Shown piece by piece: positions 1-7,194 of a DNA stretch of 28,033 nucleotides. Made by a program: the position numbers and the translations under genes. The stretch comes from Arachidicoccus sp050436765 (GTDB lineage: Bacteria; Bacteroidota; Bacteroidia; Chitinophagales; Chitinophagaceae): the NCBI RefSeq assembly GCF_050436765.1, contig NZ_JBNQGD010000026.1, forward strand, positions 1-28,033, written 5' to 3'. Within the stretch, counting starts at the first letter, position 1; every line of letters begins with the position of its first letter. Below the pieces are notes generated by a model that did no database searches, was not told where the DNA came from, and saw only the letters and a program-made list of their open reading frames with translations.

Positions 1-31
1 GATAACCGTTCCTAAAAATTTCGAAAATTAA
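1..31 (+). CDS. C-terminal end of an upstream gene, possibly an AbiEi-type antitoxin (partial)
   Basis: Bases 2-31 read as the short tail ITVPKNFEN followed by a TAA stop, four bases before the ATG of the AbiEii-like toxin gene. AbiEii genes are normally preceded by a tightly linked antitoxin gene (AbiEi family), so this tail is most likely the end of that antitoxin. Only nine residues are visible, so the family assignment rests on position alone. Confidence 0.4.
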   Translation, partial: ITVPKNFEN

Positions 32-35
32 AATA

Positions 36-983
36 ATGAAGAAAGACAGTGTTTACTATAAACAGGTACAACTTTTAGTACGAGTATTACCACTATTAGA
101 TAGTGAAAAGTGTTTCGCTCTAAAAGGAGGAACAGCCATCAATTTATTTTTTAGAGAATTACCACGGTTGTCGGTAGATATTGACTTGCTATATCTTCCT
201 TCTGAAGGACGTGAAGAGGCTTTGATTAATATTCGTGCAGCATTAACACGTTTGAGTACATTAATAAAGAAGACAATTCCAGATATACGTATACAAAATA
301 CTCACGAACAAAGTGATGCACTACGTCTGATTCTTCAGTTAGGAGATGTTCGCATAAAAGTGGAATTATCTCCTGTAATAAGAGGAACTGTATTTCCAGA
401 AGAGCGCATGGAGGTATGTGAAGTAGTAGAAAAAGAATTTGGTTATGCTGAAATCCAAGTTGCTTCATTACCTGATTTATATGCTGGAAAAATTTGTGCA
501 GCTTTGGATAGACAGCATCCTAGAGATTTGTTTGATGTGAAGTTTCTCTTAGAGAACGAAGGTTTTACTGAGGATCTTCGTAAAACATTGTTAGTATTTC
601 TCATAAGTCACCAACGACCTATGTCAGAACTGTTAGCTCCGCACAGAAAGGATATAGGGGATATTTATGTTTCTGAATTTGCAGATATGGCAGAAGTAAA
701 TATACCAATTGAAGAATTAGAGCAAACAAGGGAGCATCTTATTGATATTATCCATAAAAATATGACGGATAATGAAAGAAATTTTCTACTATCCTTTAAA
801 GGTAGAAATCCCAATTGGGATTTATTGGGATTAGAAAACATAGATGAAGTTTCTAATTTACCTTCTGTTCAATGGAAACTAATGAATCTAAAAAATATGG
901 ATATTGTAAAGCATACAAAAGCTCTGGATAAATTGAAGACAGTTTTATATCCTATTAAAGAAGATAAACTTACGGATATATAA
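36..983 (+). CDS. AbiEii/AbiGii-family nucleotidyltransferase toxin
   Basis: The 315-residue protein belongs to the DUF1814/AbiEii nucleotidyltransferase family, toxins of type IV toxin-antitoxin and abortive-infection systems. Family members (AbiEii, MenT) transfer nucleotides to an RNA or protein target and halt growth. The DNA polymerase beta-like core is visible: the GG motif in LKGGTAINLF (G31, G32) followed by RLSVDIDLL with the metal-binding D48 and D50. The second conserved block, AGKICAALDRQHPRDLFDV, lies near residues 150-170. The length is normal for the family, and the ATG lies 4 bases after the stop of an upstream frame, suggesting translational coupling to an antitoxin. It lies beside a restriction-modification locus on the same strand, which fits a defence island. 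The target of the enzyme cannot be told from sequence. Confidence 0.9.
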   Translation: MKKDSVYYKQVQLLVRVLPLLDSEKCFALKGGTAINLFFRELPRLSVDIDLLYLPSEGREEALINIRAALTRLSTLIKKTIPDIRIQNTHEQSDALRLILQLGDVRIKVELSPVIRGTVFPEERMEVCEVVEKEFGYAEIQVASLPDLYAGKICAALDRQHPRDLFDVKFLLENEGFTEDLRKTLLVFLISHQRPMSELLAPHRKDIGDIYVSEFADMAEVNIPIEELEQTREHLIDIIHKNMTDNERNFLLSFKGRNPNWDLLGLENIDEVSNLPSVQWKLMNLKNMDIVKHTKALDKLKTVLYPIKEDKLTDI

Positions 984-1182
984 TTCTCTATGTGTAATAC
1001 AATTTACTATATTTACCACAACACTCTAAAGAATGGATGCCTTTAAAACCCTGCTATTCGGGATTTGAAATCCGGAATTTTCAACAAATAAATAAAAGAC
1101 AGGGCGTATAAAACAATGGCATTGTGATTTCGGCACAACGAATATTAAGATATTGAATTATGAAATTGATATTATAAGCAAA

Positions 1183-2103
1183 ATGGCAATTTATAAATTA
1201 GGACAAAAATTAAGCTTTATTAAAGAACTCCCTTTCAAGTTTGAAAAGGGAATTCAGTCGTTAGTCGAGAAGAATTTAAAATCACTTTTGAATCTTGAAT
1301 TTATCCGTTCCGAGTTTGCGCTTAACAATTTCCGTATAGATACTTTAGCATTTGACGTGGAAAGTAAATCATTTGTAATTGTTGAATATAAACGGGATAA
1401 GAATTTCAGCGTAATTGATCAGGGATATGCATACTTATCTTTAATGCTAAACAACAAAGCAGATTTCATTTTGGACTTCAACGAAAACAATAAAACAACG
1501 CTCAAGCGCACAGATGTTGATTGGACACAATCAAAAGTGATTTTTATTTCACCGCAGTTTACAACCTATCAAAGAGAAGCAATAAATTTCAAAGACCTGC
1601 CGATTGAACTTTGGGAAATCAAACGGTTTGAGAATGATACGATTTCATTTGACCAGATTCAAAAGACATCGGCAAAGGAAAGCATCAAAACTATTTCGAG
1701 AAATGACAAAGCGGTTGAAGCCGTCAATAAAGAAGTGAAAGTATTTACCGAACAAGACCATTTACAAAAAGTCGATTTTGAAACGAGAGAACTTTACGAA
1801 CAAGTAAAAGAGCGGCTTATGTCTCTTAGTGATAATGTTACAAACCAACCCAAAAAGCAAACAATCGGATTTAAAATCGACAATAATATTTTCTGCGACA
1901 TTGTGTTACAGGGTAAGGGTTTAAAAATTTATTTAAACCTTAAAAGCGGCGATTTGCAGGATCAAAAGAAAATTGCAAGAGACGTTTCAAACGTTGGGCA
2001 TTGGGGCAACGGTTCTTACGAAATAAAACTTACAGATTTGGATGATATTGACTATATCATCAGTTTATTAAAACAATCGCTACGAATTAATAAGAAAAAG
2101 TAA
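1183..2103 (+). CDS. PD-(D/E)XK nuclease-like protein with C-terminal DUF5655 domain
   Basis: This is a 306-residue protein if the ATG at 1183 is used. A TTG at 1153 would add ten residues, but MAIYKLGQKLSFIKELPF matches how the family usually begins. The N-terminal half has a restriction-endonuclease-like core: E44, D53 in FRIDTLAFD, and E68-x-K70 in VIVEYKRD, the spacing expected of PD-(D/E)XK enzymes. The middle (residues about 175-205) is charged and linker-like. The last 100 residues resemble DUF5655, with the ending GHWGNGSYEIKLTDLDDIDY. Such proteins are often found beside type I restriction-modification genes, as here, where hsdM starts 34 bases downstream. A role as an accessory nuclease is inferred; it has no established partner function that I can name. 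Confidence 0.8.
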   Translation: MAIYKLGQKLSFIKELPFKFEKGIQSLVEKNLKSLLNLEFIRSEFALNNFRIDTLAFDVESKSFVIVEYKRDKNFSVIDQGYAYLSLMLNNKADFILDFNENNKTTLKRTDVDWTQSKVIFISPQFTTYQREAINFKDLPIELWEIKRFENDTISFDQIQKTSAKESIKTISRNDKAVEAVNKEVKVFTEQDHLQKVDFETRELYEQVKERLMSLSDNVTNQPKKQTIGFKIDNNIFCDIVLQGKGLKIYLNLKSGDLQDQKKIARDVSNVGHWGNGSYEIKLTDLDDIDYIISLLKQSLRINKKK

Positions 2104-2137
2104 ATTTAGTTTAAGATTTTATAATATTAGTTATTAG

Positions 2138-3721
2138 ATGAGTGAAGATCAGAAAAGACAACTGGAGCAGCAACTTTGGAATATAGCAAATACGTTGCGC
2201 GGCAAAATGAATGCGGATGAGTTCCGCGACTATATTTTGGGTTTCATTTTCTACAAATACCTGAGCGAGAAAATGGAAATGTTTGCCAACAATATTTTAA
2301 AGCAGGATAAAATAAAGTTTCGGGATATAACGCCGAAAACACCGCAGGCTGTGGAATTTTTGGAAGCCATCAAAGAAGAGTCACTGGAAAAGCTGGGTTA
2401 TTTTTTAAAGCCTGAAGAATTATTCGGAGAGGTGGCTGCCAGAGGCAAAGGAGGCAATAAAGAAGACGAAACTTTCGACGAAGCAAAAACAAACTTCATA
2501 CTCAAAGACCTACAAAAAATCCTTATCAATATCCAGTTGAGCACGATGGGTACGGAAAGCGAAGAAGATTTTGACAATCTCTTTGAAGATATGGATTTGA
2601 ACAGCACCAAGCTGGGTAAAACGCCTGAAGCCCGCAATGCCATTATTGCCAAAGTGCTTTCTCATTTGGATAAGATTGATTTTAAATTGGAAGATACCGA
2701 ATCGGATGTTTTGGGCGATTCCTACGAATACCTGATTGCACAATTTGCCAGCGGCGCCGGTAAAAAGGCGGGCGAATTCTATACGCCGCAAGAAGTTTCT
2801 AAAATTCTCGCACAGATTGTTACCACGGGAAAGCACAAACTGAAATCGGTGTATGACCCAACTTGCGGCTCCGGTTCTTTGTTGTTGCGCGTGGCAAGGG
2901 AGACGAAAGTGGGAAATTTTTACGGACAGGAAATGAACCGTACCACGTACAACCTTGCGCGGATGAATATGATTTTGCATGGTGTGCATTACCGTGATTT
3001 TGACATCAAGCAGGAAGATACGCTTGAACGCCCGCAACATATCGACAAGCAATTTGAAGCAATTGTCGCCAATCCACCGTTTTCCGCTAAGTGGAGTGCC
3101 AATCCATTGCACCTGAGTGATGACCGATTCAGTCAGTACGGCAAGTTGGCTCCCTCCAGCAAAGCTGATTACACTTTTGTACAGCACATGATTTATCATT
3201 TGGCAGATAACGGAACAATGGCGATTGTATTACCGCACGGTGTTTTATTTCGCGGAGCGGCAGAATTGCATATCCGAAGATATTTAATTGAACAAAAAAA
3301 TTATTTGGATGCCGTTATCGGTTTGCCGGCAAATATTTTTTACGGTACAAGTATTCCTACATGTATTCTGGTATTCAGTAAATGCCGTAAGGAAAACGAG
3401 AACGTATTGTTTATAGATGCAAGCCAGGGGTTTGAAAAAGTAAAAAACCAAAATGTTTTGCGAGAGGAACACATCAATAAGATTGTGGACACATATCGCA
3501 ATCGCAAGGAGATTGAAAAGTACAGCCATTGCGCTACTTTACAGGAGATTGCCGATAATGATTATAATCTTAACATTCCTCGTTACGTGGATACTTTTGA
3601 GGCGGAAGAAGAAATCGATATTCATGCCGTGATGCAAGAAATAAAAACTTTGGAAGCCAAGCGTGCCGATTTGGATAAGCAGATAGATGTATATTTTAAA
3701 GAACTGGGATTATTTTTTTAA
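2138..3721 (+). CDS. hsdM: Type I restriction-modification system, DNA methyltransferase subunit HsdM
   Basis: The 527-residue adenine-N6 DNA methyltransferase subunit works as M2S1 for modification and R2M2S1 for restriction. Residues about 5-130 form the N-terminal helical HsdM_N domain. The N6_Mtase core follows, with the family signature GEFYTPQEVSKIL, the S-adenosylmethionine-binding motif I DPTCGSGSL (from residue 240) and the catalytic motif IV NPPF (N312). The last 40 residues are a predicted helix that would dock on HsdS. The length is typical and no residue appears to be missing. The gene starts 34 bases after the DUF5655 gene, and the hsdS start is 45 bases after its stop, consistent with one transcript. 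Confidence 0.97.
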   Translation: MSEDQKRQLEQQLWNIANTLRGKMNADEFRDYILGFIFYKYLSEKMEMFANNILKQDKIKFRDITPKTPQAVEFLEAIKEESLEKLGYFLKPEELFGEVAARGKGGNKEDETFDEAKTNFILKDLQKILINIQLSTMGTESEEDFDNLFEDMDLNSTKLGKTPEARNAIIAKVLSHLDKIDFKLEDTESDVLGDSYEYLIAQFASGAGKKAGEFYTPQEVSKILAQIVTTGKHKLKSVYDPTCGSGSLLLRVARETKVGNFYGQEMNRTTYNLARMNMILHGVHYRDFDIKQEDTLERPQHIDKQFEAIVANPPFSAKWSANPLHLSDDRFSQYGKLAPSSKADYTFVQHMIYHLADNGTMAIVLPHGVLFRGAAELHIRRYLIEQKNYLDAVIGLPANIFYGTSIPTCILVFSKCRKENENVLFIDASQGFEKVKNQNVLREEHINKIVDTYRNRKEIEKYSHCATLQEIADNDYNLNIPRYVDTFEAEEEIDIHAVMQEIKTLEAKRADLDKQIDVYFKELGLFF

Positions 3722-3766
3722 TGGTTTGATCCTTAATGTTTACAGTTGAGAATAATAATAATCGAG

Positions 3767-4906
3767 ATGAAAACAAAGAGTAACAATAAACGTAATGTTC
3801 CAAATTTGAGATTTAAGGAGTTTGGATATGATTGGGAACGGAAGACATTGGGAGAAGTGTTTGCCATTGGAAATGGAAGAGATTACAGACATTTAGATAA
3901 GGGGGAAATCCCAGTATTTGGGACTGGAGGAATTATGACTTATGTCAACTCATTTCTTTATGACGGTGAAACTGTTTGCATTGGAAGAAAAGGGACAATT
4001 GATAAGCCTCTATATTATAAGGGCAAAATTTGGACTGTTGATACATTGTTTTATACTCATTCCTTCATTAGTGCCGTTCCAAAATTTGTTTTCTATATTT
4101 TCCAATTAATAAACTGGAAAGAACACAATGAAGCATCTGGCGTTCCGAGTTTGTCAAAGAAAACAATTGAAGAAATAGAAATTCATTTGCCTTCGCTTCT
4201 CGAACAACAAAGAATCGCTTCTTTCCTTTCTTTAATTGATGGCAGAATCCAAACTCAAAACAAAATAATTGAAAATCTAAAAACCCAAATGTTGGGATTG
4301 CAAGAAAAGATTTTCAGACAAAAAATAAAATTAAAAAATAGTAATGGAAGATATTTTCCATTATGGAGCTTCAAAAAAGGAGGTGAATTATTTGAAAGTA
4401 TTTCTAATAAAAGCCACAATTCTGATTTATCAATATTAGCGATAACCCAAGTTAAAGGAGCCGTTCCACGAGATTTAATTGATTATCAAATTATGGTTAC
4501 TGAAAGAAGTATTGAAAGTTATAAAGTGGTGGAAATAGGTGATTTTATCATTAGTTTAAGAAGTTTTCAGGGAGGTATTGAGCATTCTGATTATAAAGGT
4601 ATTTGTAGCCCCGCATATATTATTCTTAGAAACAAGATTGAGATTATGCAGAGCTTTTATAAATACTATTTTAAAACGCCCGATTACATTAAACTACTTA
4701 ACAAAAAACTAGAAGGAATAAGAGATGGAAAGATGATTAGTTACAGTTATTTCGCTGAGATACTTATTCCATTTCCAGAATTAGAAGAGCAAAAGCAAAT
4801 TGCTTTATTTTTGTCAAAAACAGACCAAAAAATCCAAACTGAAAAAGCAATTTTAGAGCAATTGGGAATACAAAAAAAATATCTGTTACAACAAATGTTT
4901 GTGTAG
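3767..4906 (+). CDS. hsdS: Type I restriction-modification specificity subunit HsdS (expressed copy)
   Basis: This 379-residue specificity subunit recognises the two halves of a bipartite DNA site and holds two HsdM subunits. TRD1 (about residues 15-150) begins with FKEFGYDWERKTLGEV. A central conserved region with helix SLIDGRIQTQNKIIENLK follows. TRD2 (about 195-325) follows that, and a distal conserved region ends in KKYLLQQMFV. The ATG at 3767 was chosen; a TTG at 3746 lies in frame upstream. The first nine codons lie outside the 24-bp inverted repeat and everything downstream lies inside the invertible segment, so this is the copy that is now in the expressed position behind hsdM. Its TRDs share little sequence with those of the opposing copy, so a switch would change the DNA target. 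Confidence 0.95.
   Translation: MKTKSNNKRNVPNLRFKEFGYDWERKTLGEVFAIGNGRDYRHLDKGEIPVFGTGGIMTYVNSFLYDGETVCIGRKGTIDKPLYYKGKIWTVDTLFYTHSFISAVPKFVFYIFQLINWKEHNEASGVPSLSKKTIEEIEIHLPSLLEQQRIASFLSLIDGRIQTQNKIIENLKTQMLGLQEKIFRQKIKLKNSNGRYFPLWSFKKGGELFESISNKSHNSDLSILAITQVKGAVPRDLIDYQIMVTERSIESYKVVEIGDFIISLRSFQGGIEHSDYKGICSPAYIILRNKIEIMQSFYKYYFKTPDYIKLLNKKLEGIRDGKMISYSYFAEILIPFPELEEQKQIALFLSKTDQKIQTEKAILEQLGIQKKYLLQQMFV
3792..3815 (+). repeat. Left 24-bp inverted repeat of the hsdS inversion
   Basis: The repeat begins GTAATGTTCC and ends GAGATTTA. It matches the reverse complement of 6149-6172 at all 24 positions, and identity stops sharply on both sides. It encodes N-V-P-N-L-R-F near the HsdS N-terminus, so crossover here is in frame. 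Confidence 0.95.
4256..4270 (+). repeat. 15-bp internal inverted repeat in the hsdS central region, forward copy
   Basis: CAAAACAAAATAATT is identical to the reverse complement of 5571-5585. Both encode the Q-N-K-I-I stretch of the central conserved helix, between TRD1 and TRD2. It could serve as a second crossover point that swaps TRD2 alone, or may simply reflect conserved coding sequence. Confidence 0.6.
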
Positions 4907-4928
4907 AAAATTATACAAACATTTGTTG
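4889..4928. terminator. Hairpin between the convergent hsdS 3' ends
   Basis: CAACAAATGTTTGT (4889-4902) is the perfect reverse complement of 4915-4928. The stem can extend inward by about four more pairs, including G-T pairs, around an AAAA loop at 4907-4910. It spans the stop codons of both hsdS frames and could act as a bidirectional terminator. It also arises because both proteins end QQMFV, so it may be a by-product of shared coding sequence. There is no strong T-run. Confidence 0.45.
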
Positions 4929-6158
4929 CAGTAAAAACCTTTTCTGTCCTTCTAATTTTTGCAAAAGTTGGATTTCAATGTCAATTTTTGAGTCGATAGA
5001 GGAAAGGAATTCAGCGATTTTAGTTTGTTCCTTTAGCAGAGGGAAAACAACCATTGTTTTGCCCAATTCCGTTTGATTGATACTCGCTTGGCTTACAGCC
5101 TGATTGCAAATAGATTTAAAATAATTACGAATTTTTACGGTATTCAAGTAATAATAAAGGAATAATGGATTTAATCCATATTTACTTTTTATACATAATA
5201 AATTCATTCCATGATATAACTCTAAATCAAAATAAGCTATTGCCGTTTTCCCAATGTGAGAAACGCTATTGATATTACTTAATAAAATATCTCCCTTTTT
5301 GATTTTATAATCGTCAATATTTCCATCAAAGTCGATGTAACCAATTTTGTTTAGATTGATTGTACCATCACTGATTGTTTCAATTCTGGTTACTTTGTAT
5401 CCATAAGAATTACAATTTTGGTCTTTACTTAATCCGCTTTTAATGTGGGCAATCTCTCCCAATTTCTTTTCTTCCCACTCTGGAAAAGAATTTCCGTTTT
5501 CATCTTTGAATCTCAATTGACAAGAAAATACTCTTTTAGTAACGGTAGCCTTTAGTACATTTAACTCCTTAATTATTTTGTTTTGGGTTTGAATACGTTC
5601 ATCCAACAAGCTCAATAAAGGAGTGATTTTTTCTTGCTCATTTACAGAGGGAAATGATAATTCTATTTTTGAAATCCTTCTAGTATTGATGCTTAAAACC
5701 TTCGACCCTTGGGACTCTTTTTGAATTTGGGTTCTGACAGAATTAGATTTGAACAAATAACCATTAAAGCCCAAATGAAAAATACTTGATTTTGGTCTTC
5801 CTAATAAGGTGTGTAAACCTGATAATAATTTCTCGCCATTGACATTTATAATTTCGATACTTTTACCTACATCATTCAAATCTTCGGAAGCATCTGCAAA
5901 TATGACATCTCCTTCTCTGCAATAATTTTCATCAGAGATTCTTACCACATTTATTTCGTCATTTATAAATGGGACTATTTCATTCGTAATATCAAATAAG
6001 GTTTGAAATTTAGTATGAATATCTCCGTAATGGATATTTTTTACAGTTCCTATTTCGTAATTCAAATTTTCACGAGAAAAGAAATTGGTTACTTTGAATT
6101 CCATGACTTCCCCCAACTTCTTAGTTTCCCATTCCTCAGTAAATTCAGTAAATCTCAA
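4911..6158 (-). CDS. hsdS: Silent HsdS specificity cassette (inverted, no ATG of its own)
   Basis: This frame encodes a second HsdS-like protein of about 415 residues. TRD1 starts TEFTEEWETKKLGEVMEF, the central helix is SLLDERIQTQNKIIKELN, TRD2 starts with EEKKLGEIAHIKSG, and the end is RFLLQQMFV. The only start-like codon is a TTG at 6158, inside the inverted repeat. Reading upstream, the frame runs into a TAA with no ATG between, so the copy is open at its 5' end. It also lacks a visible promoter and points away from hsdR and the recombinase. Both facts fit a stored cassette that becomes expressed only after inversion. All regions are intact, with no internal stop. Confidence 0.9.
   Translation of the reverse strand: MRFTEFTEEWETKKLGEVMEFKVTNFFSRENLNYEIGTVKNIHYGDIHTKFQTLFDITNEIVPFINDEINVVRISDENYCREGDVIFADASEDLNDVGKSIEIINVNGEKLLSGLHTLLGRPKSSIFHLGFNGYLFKSNSVRTQIQKESQGSKVLSINTRRISKIELSFPSVNEQEKITPLLSLLDERIQTQNKIIKELNVLKATVTKRVFSCQLRFKDENGNSFPEWEEKKLGEIAHIKSGLSKDQNCNSYGYKVTRIETISDGTINLNKIGYIDFDGNIDDYKIKKGDILLSNINSVSHIGKTAIAYFDLELYHGMNLLCIKSKYGLNPLFLYYYLNTVKIRNYFKSICNQAVSQASINQTELGKTMVVFPLLKEQTKIAEFLSSIDSKIDIEIQLLQKLEGQKRFLLQQMFV
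5571..5585 (-). repeat. 15-bp internal inverted repeat in the hsdS central region, silent copy
   Basis: Read on the minus strand it is CAAAACAAAATAATT, identical to 4256-4270. It lies between the two TRDs of the silent cassette. See the forward copy for its possible role in TRD2 exchange. Confidence 0.6.
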
Positions 6159-6172
6159 ATTTGGAACATTAC
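6149..6172 (-). repeat. Right 24-bp inverted repeat of the hsdS inversion
   Basis: This is the exact reverse complement of 3792-3815. It forms the 5' edge of the silent hsdS cassette and lies 71 bases from the start of the recombinase gene. Confidence 0.95.
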
Positions 6173-6243
6173 TGAATGTATATCCTTAAGTATTTCAAAA
6201 ACTTTATTCATTTCCTTTGAGGTTTTTAAACTTAAAATCTGTT

Positions 6244-7170
6244 ATGAACGAACAAAAGACAATTTCTGAAATCATTGAATTATGGAAAGCCGACAAAAAA
6301 CTGTACATTAAGAAATCGAGCTATTCTGCTTACGTATTATTGCTTGAAAACCACATACTGCCGGTATTTGGGAGCAGCATGTCTGTAACAGAGAAAGATG
6401 CACAAAGTTTTGTATTTCAAAAGCTCGAGCAAGGATTGAGTCACAAAACCGTAAAGGACATTTTGATAGTGTTGAAGATGGTTTTAAAATTCGGTGCGAA
6501 ACATAAATGGTTCGACTATCAACCGCTTGAGATACATTTTCCTACTGAACGGGAAAAACTAGTGATTGAAGTATTAAGCCGAACCAACCAGAAAAAAATA
6601 ATGAATCATGTAAAGGAGCATTTCACATTCCGGAATCTGGGCGTTTATATTTGTTTAAGTGCAGGAATGCGTATCGGCGAAATTTGTGCACTTACATGGG
6701 AAGATATTAATACTGAAACAGGAATTATTCATGTGCGAAAGACCATACAACGTATCTACAATATTGAAAACGGTATTCGTAAAACAGAGCTTATTTTAGA
6801 TACACCGAAAACAAAACATTCTATACGCGAGATACCGATGAGCAGAGATTTACTCAGAATGATCAAGCCGGACAAGAAAATTGTAAATAATTCTTTTTTT
6901 GTGCTGACCAACGATGCAAAACCCACAGAGCCTCGAACTTACAGAAGCTATTACAAAAAACTTATGGACGAATTGGGAATGCCTTCACTCAAGTTTCACG
7001 GATTGCGGCACAGCTTTGCTACAAGATGCATCGAAAGCAACTGTGATTACAAAACCGTCAGCGTTTTACTTGGGCATTCAAACATCAGCACAACATTAAA
7101 TCTGTATGTTCATCCGAATATGGAACAAAAGAAAAAGACAATAGAACAAATGTTCAAAGGATTAAGGTAG
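6244..7170 (+). CDS. Tyrosine recombinase, predicted hsdS invertase
   Basis: The 308-residue protein is a phage-integrase-family recombinase. Residues about 5-90 form the SAM-like core-binding domain, and the catalytic domain follows. All catalytic residues are present: R143 in GMRIGE, K189 in TPKTKHS, H252 and R255 in HGLRHSF, H278 in LGHSN, and the nucleophile Y288 in NLYVHP. The ATG at 6244 was taken; a TTG at 6217 would add nine residues. It sits between the right inverted repeat and hsdR, transcribed toward hsdR, which starts 24 bases after its stop. In known phase-variable type I loci a recombinase in this position flips the hsdS cassettes. It is not near the end of an integrated element, which argues against it being a plain phage integrase. 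Confidence 0.93.
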   Translation: MNEQKTISEIIELWKADKKLYIKKSSYSAYVLLLENHILPVFGSSMSVTEKDAQSFVFQKLEQGLSHKTVKDILIVLKMVLKFGAKHKWFDYQPLEIHFPTEREKLVIEVLSRTNQKKIMNHVKEHFTFRNLGVYICLSAGMRIGEICALTWEDINTETGIIHVRKTIQRIYNIENGIRKTELILDTPKTKHSIREIPMSRDLLRMIKPDKKIVNNSFFVLTNDAKPTEPRTYRSYYKKLMDELGMPSLKFHGLRHSFATRCIESNCDYKTVSVLLGHSNISTTLNLYVHPNMEQKKKTIEQMFKGLR

Positions 7171-7194
7171 AATTTAACTAACTTGGCATTCATT

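Larger units (their letters stand above)
3792..6172. other. Invertible hsdS segment (predicted DNA inversion, about 2.4 kb)
   Basis: Two hsdS reading frames lie tail to tail and the segment is bounded by perfect 24-bp inverted repeats. A tyrosine recombinase gene starts 71 bases beyond the right repeat. Inversion would join the nine-codon leader at 3767-3793 to the silent frame without changing the reading frame: both copies read N-V-P-N-L-R-F across the repeat. The result would be an HsdS of about 428 residues with different TRDs. Phase-variable type I systems of this kind are known in Bacteroides and Mycoplasma; activity here is inferred from layout. Confidence 0.85.

Noticed and set aside
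2398..3529. Several long minus-strand frames inside hsdM
   Set aside because: They lie wholly opposite a clear methyltransferase gene and encode no family motif; they are shadow frames.
6244..7170. Recombinase as a prophage or integrative-element integrase
   Set aside because: It is enclosed by restriction genes, has no att-like tRNA target or phage genes nearby, and lies beside matched inverted repeats, so an invertase role fits better.
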